A stretch of 64,000 nucleotides of DNA from contig NZ_QXGK01000009.1 in the NCBI RefSeq assembly GCF_003952945.1, positions 1-64,000 on the forward strand. Reading direction: 5' to 3'. A program made the position numbers and the translations under genes. This DNA is from Bifidobacterium samirii. GTDB taxonomy: Bacteria > Actinomycetota > Actinomycetes > Actinomycetales > Bifidobacteriaceae. Positions 35,291 to 43,742 of this stretch are shown here, one piece after another; position 1 is the first letter of the stretch; every line of letters begins with the position of its first letter. The notes under the pieces are model-generated. The model searched no databases. It was not told the origin of the DNA and was given only the letters and a program-made list of their open reading frames with translations.

Positions 35291-35716
35291 ATGACCCGCA
35301 TCCCGTTCACCGCGCTGCCCGCCGTCGCATTCGGCGCGCTCGCCGCCATCGCGCCCCAGACCTTCGCCCACGCCTGCCAGGGCCACGACACGCCGGGCGC
35401 CTGCCACTACGCCCAGCAGGCCGCCACCGGCATCGGCGTCGCGATGCTGGCCATCGGCGTCATCGCCCTGTTCGCACGTCCCGCCATGCGCGCCGGACTC
35501 AACGCGGCCGCCGCCGTCATCGCGCTGCTGCTCATCGCCGTGCCGACCGTGCTCATCGGCGTCTGCCCGGGAGCGATGATGCACTGCCGCATGGTCATGC
35601 TGCCCACGCTCATCGTCGTCGGCGCGCTCGCCGCCATCTGCTGCCTCATCGCCGCCTGGGCCGACCTGCGCGCCGACAGGGCCGACCGCGCCCGCACGGC
35701 CCTCGCCGCCGCCTGA
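35291..35716 (+). CDS. DUF4418 family membrane protein
   Basis: A 141-residue protein with four predicted membrane segments and a histidine/cysteine-bearing outer loop (HACQGHDTPGACHYA), followed by a second one (GVCPGAMMHCRM). This spacing of Cys and His is the mark of the DUF4418 family. Family genes are regularly found beside FtsX-like ABC transporter genes, as here, and the Cys/His loops could bind a metal, but no function is established. The ATG at 35291 follows AAGAGAGGAAGACCC. The permease gene follows after 21 bases, so the three genes to 37824 form one operon. Confidence 0.82.
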   Translation: MTRIPFTALPAVAFGALAAIAPQTFAHACQGHDTPGACHYAQQAATGIGVAMLAIGVIALFARPAMRAGLNAAAAVIALLLIAVPTVLIGVCPGAMMHCRMVMLPTLIVVGALAAICCLIAAWADLRADRADRARTALAAA

Positions 35717-35737
35717 CCGGCATCGGAGGAACCGCCC

Positions 35738-36949
35738 ATGCCGCACATCACCCTCGCCCGGCTGCCGTTGGAGAACCTGCGCCGCCGGCCGCTGCGCACC
35801 GCGATGCTGATCGTCGTCGTCACCATGCTCACCGTCGCCGTCTACGGCGGCGCACTGCTCGCCGCGAACCTGGGCGACGGGATCGACAGCATGAGCGAAC
35901 GCATGGGCGCCGACCTCATGGTCACGCCCCAGAACACCGGCACGCAGGCCGAGGCGCTCCTCACCGGAAGCTCGTCCGGCACGTTCTACTTCACCAACGA
36001 CATCGCCGCGCTCGTATCCAAGGCCGACGGCGTGGCCCGCGCCACCGCCCAGACCTACATCGCCTCCCTGTCCGCCGACTGCTGCGACGGCAAGGTGCAG
36101 ATCATCGGCTTCGACCCGTCCACCGACTTCGTCATCGAACCGTGGATCGTCTCCCAGTACGACGGCGCGCTCGCCACCGGCGAGGCCATCGCCGGATCGG
36201 GCATCAACGTGTCCGCCGACGGCACGATCCGCCTCTACGGCCACGAATTCCCCGTCGTCGCCCAGCTGGCCGCCACCGGCACCGGACTCGACAACGCCGT
36301 GTTCGTCGACTCGTCCACCGTGCCGCAGGTCATCGGCTACTCCGCCGAGGTCGGCCACGCCGCCATCCCCGCCGCATACGCCGACAAGGCCGTCTCCGCC
36401 GTGCTCGTCAAGGTCGCCGACGGCTACGACGCGCACAAGGTCGCCGACAACATCGCCGCCGCCAGCGGCCTCGACGGACTCGGATACGTCTATCCGGGCG
36501 GCCTGACCGCCACCACGCGCGCCGGCCTCGATACGATCGTCTCCTACGCGGCCGCGTTCCTCGCCGTGTTCTGGACCATGGGCCTGATCGTCCTCGTCGC
36601 CGTGTTCACATCGGCCACGAACGAACGCAAGCGCGAGTTCGCCGCCTACCGGATCATGGGCGCCACCCGCGGCACGCTCGTCTCGCTGGTCGTGCGCGAA
36701 TCCGCCGCGATCGGACTCGCCGGCGGACTGGCCGGCGTGACGCTCGCCTCGCTGGCGATCCTGCCGTTCTCCACGCTCATCGCCAGCCGTCTGCAGCTGC
36801 CGTACCTGCAGACGGGCGCGCTGCGCGTGGCGGCGATGATGCTGCTCGCCCTGGCGTTCGCCGTGGCGACCGGCGTGCTCGCCTGCCTGGCGAGCGCGGT
36901 GCGCCTGAGCGCGCCGGAGACGTACCTGACGCTGAGGGAGGGGGAGTGA
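35738..36949 (+). CDS. ABC transporter permease, FtsX/MacB-like
   Basis: A 403-residue type VII ABC permease. One N-terminal membrane helix (about residues 22-45), a large extracytoplasmic MacB_PCD-type domain of about 220 residues (LGDGIDSMSERMGADLMVTPQ and the Cys pair in LSADCCDGKVQI), then three C-terminal helices with the FtsX-domain loop TSATNERKREFAAYRIMGATRG. Such transporters act by mechanotransmission on periplasmic or outer-face substrates rather than by ordinary import. The stop overlaps the ATPase start (TGATG). Together with DUF4418 it suggests a dedicated exporter or envelope-active complex with unknown substrate. Confidence 0.88.
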   Translation: MPHITLARLPLENLRRRPLRTAMLIVVVTMLTVAVYGGALLAANLGDGIDSMSERMGADLMVTPQNTGTQAEALLTGSSSGTFYFTNDIAALVSKADGVARATAQTYIASLSADCCDGKVQIIGFDPSTDFVIEPWIVSQYDGALATGEAIAGSGINVSADGTIRLYGHEFPVVAQLAATGTGLDNAVFVDSSTVPQVIGYSAEVGHAAIPAAYADKAVSAVLVKVADGYDAHKVADNIAAASGLDGLGYVYPGGLTATTRAGLDTIVSYAAAFLAVFWTMGLIVLVAVFTSATNERKREFAAYRIMGATRGTLVSLVVRESAAIGLAGGLAGVTLASLAILPFSTLIASRLQLPYLQTGALRVAAMMLLALAFAVATGVLACLASAVRLSAPETYLTLREGE

Positions 36950-37824
36950 TGGCGCTGCTGGAGATTCGGGACGTGACGAGGACGTTCCGACGCCGCGGCC
37001 GCGAGTTCGCCGCCGTCGACCACGTGTCGCTGTCCGTCGAACCGGGCGGGTTCGTCGCGATCGTGGGACGCTCGGGCAACGGCAAGAGCACGCTGCTCAA
37101 CCTGATCGCCGGGCTGCTGCGCCCCACGTCCGGTTCGGTCGTGTTCGACGGACGCGACCTCGCGTCACTCGACGACCGGGTGATGTCGGCGGTGCGCTCG
37201 CGCGGCATCGGATTCGTCACCCAGTCCCACACGCTGATGCCGAACCTGACCGTGCTCGACAACGTGATCCTGCCGTCCGTGATGCCCGGCGCGGCGGGGG
37301 ACGGTCCGGTCGTGCCGGACATGTTCGATGCGGACGGTTGCGACGGCGTCCGCCCGTCCGACGGCGACACGCCGGACACGCCGACGGCGCCGGCTCCATC
37401 CGCCGGCGATCCGGATGCGGGCGACGGAGTCCCGGCCGCCGTCCCCGGACTGCCCGACGTGATCGCGCCGATGCCGGCGGCCGTCGTCGCCGACATGCCG
37501 TCGGACGGCGCCGCACGCCGCGCGATGCGGCTGCTGACGGCGCTGCAGGTGGGCGACCTCGCCGGATGCCGCCCGCGGGAGCTGTCGGGCGGGGAGATGC
37601 GGCGCGTCGCCATCGCACGCGCGCTGATGAACCGGCCTCGCCTGCTCATCGCCGACGAGCCGACCGGCGACCTGGACGCCGACAGCACCGCGACCGTGAT
37701 GCGCCTGCTGCGCGGCGTGGCCGACGCCGGGACCGCGGTGCTCATGGTCACGCACGACCCCGACGCGCTCGGATACGCCGACCGCGTGCTGAGGATGGAC
37801 CGCGGCGTGCTGACGGAGGCGTGA
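36949..37824 (+). CDS. ABC transporter ATP-binding protein with a long insertion
   Basis: The 291-residue ATPase partner of the preceding permease, MacB/LolD-like. Walker A GRSGNGKS is at residues 40-47, the Q-loop in FVTQSHTLMPNL (89-100), the signature LSGGEMRRVAIARAL from residue 212, and Walker B with LLIADEPTGDLDAD after it. Between the Q-loop helix and the signature lies a Pro/Asp/Ala/Gly-rich insertion of about 65-70 residues (about 114-186) that related ATPases lack; it is probably disordered. The start overlaps the permease stop. Transcription probably ends in the region before rpsD, where a new promoter begins. Confidence 0.9.
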   Translation: MALLEIRDVTRTFRRRGREFAAVDHVSLSVEPGGFVAIVGRSGNGKSTLLNLIAGLLRPTSGSVVFDGRDLASLDDRVMSAVRSRGIGFVTQSHTLMPNLTVLDNVILPSVMPGAAGDGPVVPDMFDADGCDGVRPSDGDTPDTPTAPAPSAGDPDAGDGVPAAVPGLPDVIAPMPAAVVADMPSDGAARRAMRLLTALQVGDLAGCRPRELSGGEMRRVAIARALMNRPRLLIADEPTGDLDADSTATVMRLLRGVADAGTAVLMVTHDPDALGYADRVLRMDRGVLTEA

Positions 37825-38042
37825 CTGTCCGCCCCCGGTGTGTATAGTTGGCGATTGGTGTGCGCCGCCGGGTGCATGCCGTCTGGAGTCTTAGCCCATC
37901 AGCGGGTCGGCGACCGGGACCGCAGGGTCCCAGCCGTTCGCGTCTTGCGCGACTAGCGCTGGAGAGGCCGACTCAGCGCGGGGCGCACTGCGTTCCCCGC
38001 GTTCCGTTCAGACAACGACAGAACAACCAAAGGATCAAACCA
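37821..38042 (+). promoter_or_regulatory. rpsD promoter and structured leader
   Basis: GTGACT (37821-37826) and TATAGT (37843-37848), 16 bases apart, give a leader of about 185 nt before rpsD. It can fold into several hairpins, for example GGGACC-GCA-GGGTCCC near 37917-37932 and GCGGGG/CCCCGC near 37978-38000. S4 controls its own synthesis through leader RNA in other bacteria, so autoregulation is plausible. I cannot match the fold to a named family. Confidence 0.45.
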
Positions 38043-38669
38043 ATGACGAACGTTCAGCGTTCCCGCCGTCAGGTGCGCCTTTCCCGCGCCCTCGGCATCG
38101 CCCTGACCCCGAAGGCCCAGCGCATCTTCGAGAAGCGCCCGTACGCTCCGGGTGAGCACGGCCGCACCCGCCGTCGCACCGAGTCCGATTACGCGGTGCG
38201 TCTGCGCGAGAAGCAGCGTCTGCGCGCCCAGTACGGCGTCTCCGAGAAGCAGCTGCGCGCCTCCTACGAGAAGGCCACCCGCACCGCCGGCCAGACCGGC
38301 AACGCGATGCTGACCGATCTCGAGACCCGCCTCGACAACCTGGTCCTGCGTGCCGGCATCGCCCGCACCACCGCTCAGGCCCGTCAGTTCGTGGTCCACC
38401 GCCACATCCTCGTCGACGGCAACATCGTCGACCGCCCGTCCTACCGCGTGAAGCCGGGCCAGACCATCCAGGTCCGCGCCAAGAGCCAGACGATGGTCCC
38501 GTTCCAGATCGCCGCCGAAGGCGTGCACCGCGACGTGCTGCCGCAGGTCCCGGGCTACCTGGACGTGAACATCGCCTCCCTGAAGGCGACCCTCACCCGC
38601 AAGCCGGAGGCCGAAGAGGTGCCGGTGCAGGTCAACATCCAGTACGTCGTCGAGTTCTACGCTCGCTGA
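38043..38669 (+). CDS. rpsD: 30S ribosomal protein S4
   Basis: The primary 16S rRNA-binding protein that starts assembly of the 30S body and takes part in decoding accuracy. The 208 residues are standard. The N-terminal region lacks the zinc-binding Cys cluster of some S4 proteins (MTNVQRSRRQVRLSRALGIA), as is usual in the C-minus type. The S4 RNA-binding domain covers about residues 98-160 (RLDNLVLRAGIARTTAQARQ and HRHILVDGNIVDRPSYRVKPG), and the protein ends VQVNIQYVVEFYAR. The ATG at 38043 follows CAAAGGATCAAACCA. Codon use is strongly biased, as in xfp. It is transcribed alone. Confidence 0.98.
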   Translation: MTNVQRSRRQVRLSRALGIALTPKAQRIFEKRPYAPGEHGRTRRRTESDYAVRLREKQRLRAQYGVSEKQLRASYEKATRTAGQTGNAMLTDLETRLDNLVLRAGIARTTAQARQFVVHRHILVDGNIVDRPSYRVKPGQTIQVRAKSQTMVPFQIAAEGVHRDVLPQVPGYLDVNIASLKATLTRKPEAEEVPVQVNIQYVVEFYAR

Positions 38670-38721
38670 TCTGGATCAACACACTGTAAATATTTACAGC
38701 TTAAGGACATACATACGCATG

Positions 38722-38756
38722 AGCGCCCCGGCTTCGCCCGGGGCGTTCGTGTTTTT
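38722..38756 (+). terminator. rpsD terminator
   Basis: GCGCCCCGG / CCGGGGCG stem with a CTTCGC-type loop, followed by TTCGTGTTTTT. Confidence 0.85.
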
Positions 38757-38769
38757 CCGGACGACGTGC

Positions 38770-38787
38770 TTTACATCGATGCAAACG
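38770..38787. promoter_or_regulatory. LacI-type operator candidate O1
   Basis: TTTACATCGATGCAAACG, a near-perfect palindrome centred on ATCGAT (TTTRCATCGATGYAAA). It is repeated at 38913-38930 and lies 118 bases before the GH43 start codon. The rest of 38788-38904 holds only the leader. Confidence 0.65.
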
Positions 38788-38904
38788 GTGCTACGATAAG
38801 AACCGCCGGCGAGGGAGTCGGCGTTTTCCGAGAACAGAATCACGGGCGACGACGGACGTCGCCGTCTTTTTCCATATCGGCAATGAAGAAGGGTGGGTAC
38901 CCGT

Positions 38905-41900
38905 ATGTATGATTTACATCGATGGAAACGAGGTGTCGCATCGGTCGCGGCGGCCTCGATGCTGCTGTGCGGCCTCGGCGCGAGTCTGACCGCATCGGCC
39001 GTCGCCGACGAGGTGACGGTGCCGGCGCCGATCGTCGACTACGACTTCACCTCGGCCCAGGGCGACGGCACGGCCGTACGCAACGACGTGTCCGGCTCGA
39101 CGTTCGGCGACGCCCGCATCGTGGCCGCCGACGGCACGTCCGCCGAGGGGACCTGGCAGGACGACGCGCTGCAGATGGAGGGCGACCGCTACGTGAGGCT
39201 GCCCGACGGCATCCTCAAGGGCAAGGCGTCGGCCACCGTGTCGGTGACGGTGCGCAACGACCAGTTCAACAGCTCCGGCGCATGGACGTACCTGTGGCAG
39301 CTCGGCGGCACCGGCCAGACCGCCAAGGGCTCCTGGACCGCCTCCACGCACACCTCGCTGTACTCGTCCATCACCTCGAAGGCCAACGGCGACGGGGAGA
39401 CGTACTTCTCCGCCAGCGAGAACCTGTCCATGTCGAAGTTCCAGACCCTGACTGCCACCATCGACGGCACGACCCGCGAGACGAAGCTCTACATCGACGG
39501 CCGCCTCGTCGGCTCGACCGTCGCCTCCGCGACGCCGGCCGACTTCCAGGCGCACGACTGGAACGTCATCGGCGAATCCCGCTACCCGGGCGTGGGCGAC
39601 GCGCTCTTCCACGGCGCGATCCGATCCTTCGCCGTGTACGACGAGACGCTGACCCAGGACCAGATCGCCCGCACGCTCGACGCCGACGGCGTGTCCGCAT
39701 TGCTCGACGCCCAGGCCGACGCCCTCGACGTGCCGTCCTCGGCCAACGCCGACTTCACGCTGGCGACCCGTACGACGAACGCGTCCGTGTCCTGGACCAG
39801 CTCCGACGCGACGACCATCGAAGTCGCCGACGACGGCACCGCCGCGGTGACGCTGCCGTCCGAGGACACGACGGTGACGCTGACCGCCACGCTCACGCCC
39901 GACTCCGGCATCGCCGACCCGTCCGAGCCGGTCGTCAGGACCTTCGACGTGCTCGTGCCCAAGGCGCTCGACCGCGACGCCCTGCGCGAGGCGATGGCCG
40001 CCGCGCTCACCGTCGACGGATCCGAGAACGTCAAGGGCGATCTGCTGCTGCCGCGCACCGTCAGCCTCGACGCCTACGGCATCAGCGGCGACGTGACGTG
40101 GACCTCGTCCGACGACAAGGTCGTGTCCATCGTCGCCCCGGCCCCCGGCGACGGTTCCGTCGCCGCCAAGGTGACCCGCCCCGCCTCCGGCGCCGCCGAG
40201 GTCACCCTGACCGCGACCATCGCATCCGAGGCGCTGGGCGAACCGGTCGTCAAGACCATCGACCTGCTCGTCCAGGCAGAGTCCGCGGGCGACGACGCCG
40301 GCCACGCGCGCGTCACCGTCCACGACCCGTCGATCATCAAGTCCGACGGCGTGTACTACTCGTTTGGCTCCCACCGCGCGTGGGCCAAGAGCACCGACCT
40401 GCAGCACTGGCAGTACTTCGAGAACAACCTGAGCCGCGACTACGAGGAGATCTTCGCCGACATCTGGAACGCCTGGCCCAAGCAGGACTCCAACCCGGAC
40501 GTCGCCGGCAACATGTGGGCCCCCGAGATCATCTGGAACCCCACGATGAACAAGTGGTGCATGTACATGAGCATCAACGGCGGCGGCTTCCCGTACCAGA
40601 AGTCCGTGATGACGCTGCTGACCGCCGACTCGCTCGACGGCGACTGGACGTACGTCGGACCGGTCATCTACTCCGGCTTCTCCGCGGCGAACGCGTCGGC
40701 GACCGACGTGTACCGCGTGCTGGGCGAAGGCGCCGACCTGACCCGCTACGCCAGCCTGCAGGACACCGGTCTGAACATGATCGACGCGAGCGTCCACTAC
40801 GACGGCGATGAGCTGTGGATGGCGTTCGGATCGTGGTTCGGCGGCATCTGGATGGTCCGCCTCGACCCGTCCACCGGCCTGCGCGACTACGCCACGACCT
40901 ACCCGACCGTCGAGAACGTATCCGACGGCTACTACGGCCACAAGCTCGCCGGCGGCCACGGCAACTCCGGCGAGGGCGCCACGATGATCCACCAGGGCGA
41001 CTACTGGTATCTGTTCCTGTCCTACGGCGGGCTGTCGCAGACCGGCGGCTACCAGATCCGCGAGTTCCGCTCCAAGGACATCGAGGGCCCCTACGTCGAC
41101 CAGAACGGCAACCCGGCCGTGTACACGTCGTCGTTCGACGACACCAAGGTGAACCGCGGCCTGCGCATCCTGAGCTCCTACGACCAGCCGGGATCGGAGA
41201 ACGTCAAGACCGCCCAGGGCGGCAACTCGGTCTTCGCCGACGAGGACGGCACCGTGTACAACGTGTTCCACACCCGCTTCGTGCGCACCGAAGGCAACCT
41301 CGAGGAGCATCAGGTGCGCGTCCAGCAGCTGGTCATGTCTCCCGACGGATGGCTCGTCAGCGCTCCGTACGAGAAGTCCGGCGCCGTGCGTCAGGGCGCG
41401 TACGATGCGGCCGACATCGCCGGTGAGTTCGACGTCGTCGTGCACGACCCGACCTCCTACTACGCCGGCGGCGACGCCGACGCGGCCGGCATCTACCACG
41501 CCCGCAAGGTGACGCTCGCCGCCGACGGCACCGTCACCGGAGCCGCCCGCGGCACCTGGACGCTCGACGGCGACGCCGTGACGATCCACATCGAGGAGAG
41601 CGACGAGGGCGTGCTCATGCACGGCGACTACACCGCCGCCGTGGGCGAGCAGACCGCCGAGGACGGCACGAACCGCCTGTTCCTGACCGGCGTCGGCGGC
41701 GACGTGTTCACCGCCGTCGGCTCCGACGTCGAATCGAACGGCAACGGCGCCGCGGCCTTCTGGGCCACCCGCGCGTACGCCGCGTCCGACGACGGCAAGG
41801 ACGACGGCTCCGACGACGGCAAGGACGATGGCAAGGACGACGAAGGCGCGGCGGACAAGGGCGACGGCCAGTCCGCCCGTCCCGGCGCCACGGCAGACGG

Positions 41901-42009
41901 CGGCAAGTCCGCGCTGTCGGCGACCGGCGCGCCCATCGCCGGCATCGCGATGACCGGCCTCGCGCTGGCGGGCATCGGCCTGACGCTCATGCGTCGCCGC
42001 CGCGCCTGA
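38905..42009 (+). CDS. secreted GH43-family arabinanase-like enzyme, wall-anchored
   Basis: A 1034-residue extracellular glycosidase. A signal peptide (about residues 1-34, ending ASAVADE) is followed by a LamG/concanavalin-like domain (about 40-240), two Ig-like repeats (about 270-455), and a GH43 five-bladed catalytic domain from about 470. Candidate catalytic residues are D474 in VHDPSII, D627 in NMIDASVHYD and E690 in SGEGATMI. This pattern fits arabinan endo-1,5-alpha-arabinosidases and related arabinofuranosidases; the exact linkage cannot be read. An acidic DGKDDGSDDG-type spacer leads to LSATG (1004-1008), a hydrophobic helix and RRRRA, a sortase-type signal with Ser where Pro is usual. 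The start at 38905 has AAGGGTGGG upstream. Two operator candidates flank the start, one inside the coding sequence. Confidence 0.85.
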   Translation: MYDLHRWKRGVASVAAASMLLCGLGASLTASAVADEVTVPAPIVDYDFTSAQGDGTAVRNDVSGSTFGDARIVAADGTSAEGTWQDDALQMEGDRYVRLPDGILKGKASATVSVTVRNDQFNSSGAWTYLWQLGGTGQTAKGSWTASTHTSLYSSITSKANGDGETYFSASENLSMSKFQTLTATIDGTTRETKLYIDGRLVGSTVASATPADFQAHDWNVIGESRYPGVGDALFHGAIRSFAVYDETLTQDQIARTLDADGVSALLDAQADALDVPSSANADFTLATRTTNASVSWTSSDATTIEVADDGTAAVTLPSEDTTVTLTATLTPDSGIADPSEPVVRTFDVLVPKALDRDALREAMAAALTVDGSENVKGDLLLPRTVSLDAYGISGDVTWTSSDDKVVSIVAPAPGDGSVAAKVTRPASGAAEVTLTATIASEALGEPVVKTIDLLVQAESAGDDAGHARVTVHDPSIIKSDGVYYSFGSHRAWAKSTDLQHWQYFENNLSRDYEEIFADIWNAWPKQDSNPDVAGNMWAPEIIWNPTMNKWCMYMSINGGGFPYQKSVMTLLTADSLDGDWTYVGPVIYSGFSAANASATDVYRVLGEGADLTRYASLQDTGLNMIDASVHYDGDELWMAFGSWFGGIWMVRLDPSTGLRDYATTYPTVENVSDGYYGHKLAGGHGNSGEGATMIHQGDYWYLFLSYGGLSQTGGYQIREFRSKDIEGPYVDQNGNPAVYTSSFDDTKVNRGLRILSSYDQPGSENVKTAQGGNSVFADEDGTVYNVFHTRFVRTEGNLEEHQVRVQQLVMSPDGWLVSAPYEKSGAVRQGAYDAADIAGEFDVVVHDPTSYYAGGDADAAGIYHARKVTLAADGTVTGAARGTWTLDGDAVTIHIEESDEGVLMHGDYTAAVGEQTAEDGTNRLFLTGVGGDVFTAVGSDVESNGNGAAAFWATRAYAASDDGKDDGSDDGKDDGKDDEGAADKGDGQSARPGATADGGKSALSATGAPIAGIAMTGLALAGIGLTLMRRRRA
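38913..38930. promoter_or_regulatory. LacI-type operator candidate O2, inside the GH43 coding start
   Basis: TTTACATCGATGGAAACG matches O1 at 17 of 18 positions. It covers codons 3-9 of the GH43 gene, 143 bases from O1. A repressor bound to both could loop the promoter. Confidence 0.6.
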
Positions 42010-42025
42010 CGGCACGCCCCCGACC

Positions 42026-42078
42026 GCGGCCGGCCGTCGGGACGGACCCACCCGGATCCCGTCCCGACGGCCGGCCGC
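42026..42078 (+). terminator. hairpin after the GH43 gene
   Basis: GCGGCCGGCCGTCGGGAC (42026-42043) pairs perfectly with 42061-42078 (18 bp, 17-base loop), 16 bases past the stop. There is no T-run. Confidence 0.75.
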
Positions 42079-42192
42079 CGTCGTTCCGCGCCATGAACGC
42101 GTCCACGCCGATCCGCGGCGGACGCGAAACCCCGAGGGACGCAGGGCGGATCGCGGCGCGACATGGCACGGGCCGGTGCCATAATCGGGACC

Positions 42193-42867
42193 ATGATCCT
42201 TCATCTGCATCTGGTCCGCCACGGGCAGACCGTGTTCAACCGCTACAACCGGCTCCAGGGCTGGTGCGACTCGCCGCTGACCGAATCCGGCCTGGCCGAC
42301 GCCGACAAGGCCGGCCGCAAGCTCGCCGACATCGACTTCGCCGCCGCCTACTGCTCCGACACGTCGCGCGCCCGCATCACCGCGGCGCGCATCCTCGACG
42401 TCAACGAGGCCGCCGGGCACCGCCGCCCCGCACTCGTCGACGACATGCACTTCCGCGAGCAGTGCTACGGCTACTTCGAAGGCCAGGACATGTCGCTGGC
42501 GTGGACCGCCGCCGGCGGCCCCCACGGCGCGCCCTCGTACAACGCGATCGTGGCGCGCTACGGCCTGTCCGCCACCCGCGACCTGCTCAAGGCCGCCGAC
42601 CCGTTCCACGACGCCGAATCCGACGCCGAATACTGGGCGCGCGTCGAAGGCGCGTTCGCGCTGATCGCCGCGAACCCGACGCTGCGCGACGGCGACCACG
42701 TGCTGCAGATCTCGCACGGCAACACGCTGCTGAGCCTCGCCCACCGCTTCGGCGGCGACGGCCTCGACCTGAGCGAACGCCCCGCCAACGGCTCGGTCAC
42801 CGTCGTCGACTTCGACACCGAGCGGCCGTTCGAGAACGCGCTGACGATCGTCTCCTACAACGGCTGA
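42193..42867 (+). CDS. histidine phosphatase family protein (phosphoglycerate mutase-like)
   Basis: A 224-residue cytoplasmic protein of the histidine phosphatase superfamily. The catalytic RHG motif is in LHLVRHGQTVFN near the N-terminus, and the second catalytic His is in QISHGNTL late in the protein. RLQGWCDSPLTESGLADA is the typical following segment. Members range from phosphoglycerate mutase-like to phosphatases of small phosphoesters, and this one cannot be assigned. The ATG at 42193 is preceded closely by CATAAT, which may be a -10 box, so translation could be nearly leaderless; an in-frame ATG at 42163 is the alternative. Confidence 0.85.
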   Translation: MILHLHLVRHGQTVFNRYNRLQGWCDSPLTESGLADADKAGRKLADIDFAAAYCSDTSRARITAARILDVNEAAGHRRPALVDDMHFREQCYGYFEGQDMSLAWTAAGGPHGAPSYNAIVARYGLSATRDLLKAADPFHDAESDAEYWARVEGAFALIAANPTLRDGDHVLQISHGNTLLSLAHRFGGDGLDLSERPANGSVTVVDFDTERPFENALTIVSYNG

Positions 42868-43009
42868 CGCGAAGGCGTCCGTCGGGCGTACGCCCCTGCG
42901 GCCGCCGGCGGAGCCCGCCTTCCCGGCTTGCGCGCGTCGCGGCCGTTGGCTAGGCTTGTGCGGGTATTGTGTGCGACCTGCGGGCCGCCAGACAGGAAAG
43001 AGGTCCAGG

Positions 43010-43393
43010 ATGGGTGTTGGAGAAATCGCCGGTCTGATCGCCGCGATCGCGTTCGCGATCCTCGCGGGATTCATGATCTACCCGCTGATCCGACTCGGCA
43101 AGCTGTTCGACCAGATCGCCGAAACGGTGCGCGAATCCGGCGAGCACGCGATCCCCGCCATCGACGAGGGCGTGACCACCGTCCGGCAGGTCAACCGGTC
43201 CCTGGAGGACGTCAACCGCATCTCCGCGGCGGCGTCCGCGACCGCGACCAACGTGGGCGCGCTGACCGACCTGTACGGCTCGTTCCTCGGCAAGCCCGTC
43301 ATCAAGATCGCCTCGGCCGTGTACGCGGCCCAGTCCACCGCGCGCTCCTTCCTCGCGAAGCAGGGCATGCACGCCACGACCAAGGGGGAGTGA
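43010..43393 (+). CDS. DUF948 domain-containing protein
   Basis: A 127-residue protein with one N-terminal membrane helix (IAGLIAAIAFAILAGFMIYPLI) and a long helical extracytoplasmic or cytoplasmic stretch (LGKLFDQIAETVRESGEHAIPAIDEG... VNRSLEDVNRISAAA) typical of DUF948, a family of general-stress-type, methyl-acceptor-like short coiled proteins. The function is not established. In actinobacteria such a gene regularly sits just upstream of alaS, as here. The ATG at 43010 follows AGAGGTCCAG. Its stop overlaps the next start (TGATG), so the two small genes are translationally coupled. Confidence 0.85.
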   Translation: MGVGEIAGLIAAIAFAILAGFMIYPLIRLGKLFDQIAETVRESGEHAIPAIDEGVTTVRQVNRSLEDVNRISAAASATATNVGALTDLYGSFLGKPVIKIASAVYAAQSTARSFLAKQGMHATTKGE

Positions 43394-43632
43394 TGTTCAG
43401 ACGACTGTTCTGGTTCGGCGTGGGATTCGCCGCCGGCGTGATCGCCGTGTCCAAGGCCAACGCCTACGTGAAGGCGAACACGCCCGACGCGATGCGCCAG
43501 TTCGTGCTCGGTCCCGACCAGGACCACGTGGCCGTCCGCACGCTCGAAGGACTGGTCAACGAGTTCAACGCGACGCGCCGAGCCCGCGAGGCTGAGCTCA
43601 ACAGGACGTACGCCGAGCGCTCGGCCCGATAG
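43393..43632 (+). CDS. small membrane protein upstream of alaS (79 aa)
   Basis: A 79-residue protein starting [27 protein letters not shown], with one N-terminal membrane segment and a charged, helical tail ([22 protein letters not shown]). The start overlaps the DUF948 stop by one base, and GGGGGAG inside that gene serves as the ribosome binding site. Small proteins of this shape commonly follow the DUF948 gene before alaS in actinobacteria. The function is unknown; the conserved pairing suggests that both act at the membrane. Confidence 0.8.
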   Translation: MFRRLFWFGVGFAAGVIAVSKANAYVKANTPDAMRQFVLGPDQDHVAVRTLEGLVNEFNATRRAREAELNRTYAERSAR

Positions 43633-43742
43633 CCCGCTCGCCGGCCAGTCCATCCGGCAAAGCCTATCGAACCATCGAAGACACACAGGATTTCCGGGCG
43701 CAGCCACCACGGCCGCCCAAAACCAAGGAGTTCAACACATAC

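Noticed and set aside
38914-43074. A 1386-codon open frame on the minus strand, and similar long antisense frames at 29201-32257, 31926-34970, 20942-23560 and 5558-7663
   Set aside because: They lie opposite well-identified genes (GH43, acyltransferase, UvrD, xfp, UvrA2) and reflect the scarcity of stop codons in GC-rich antisense frames. The translations are low-complexity and match no family.
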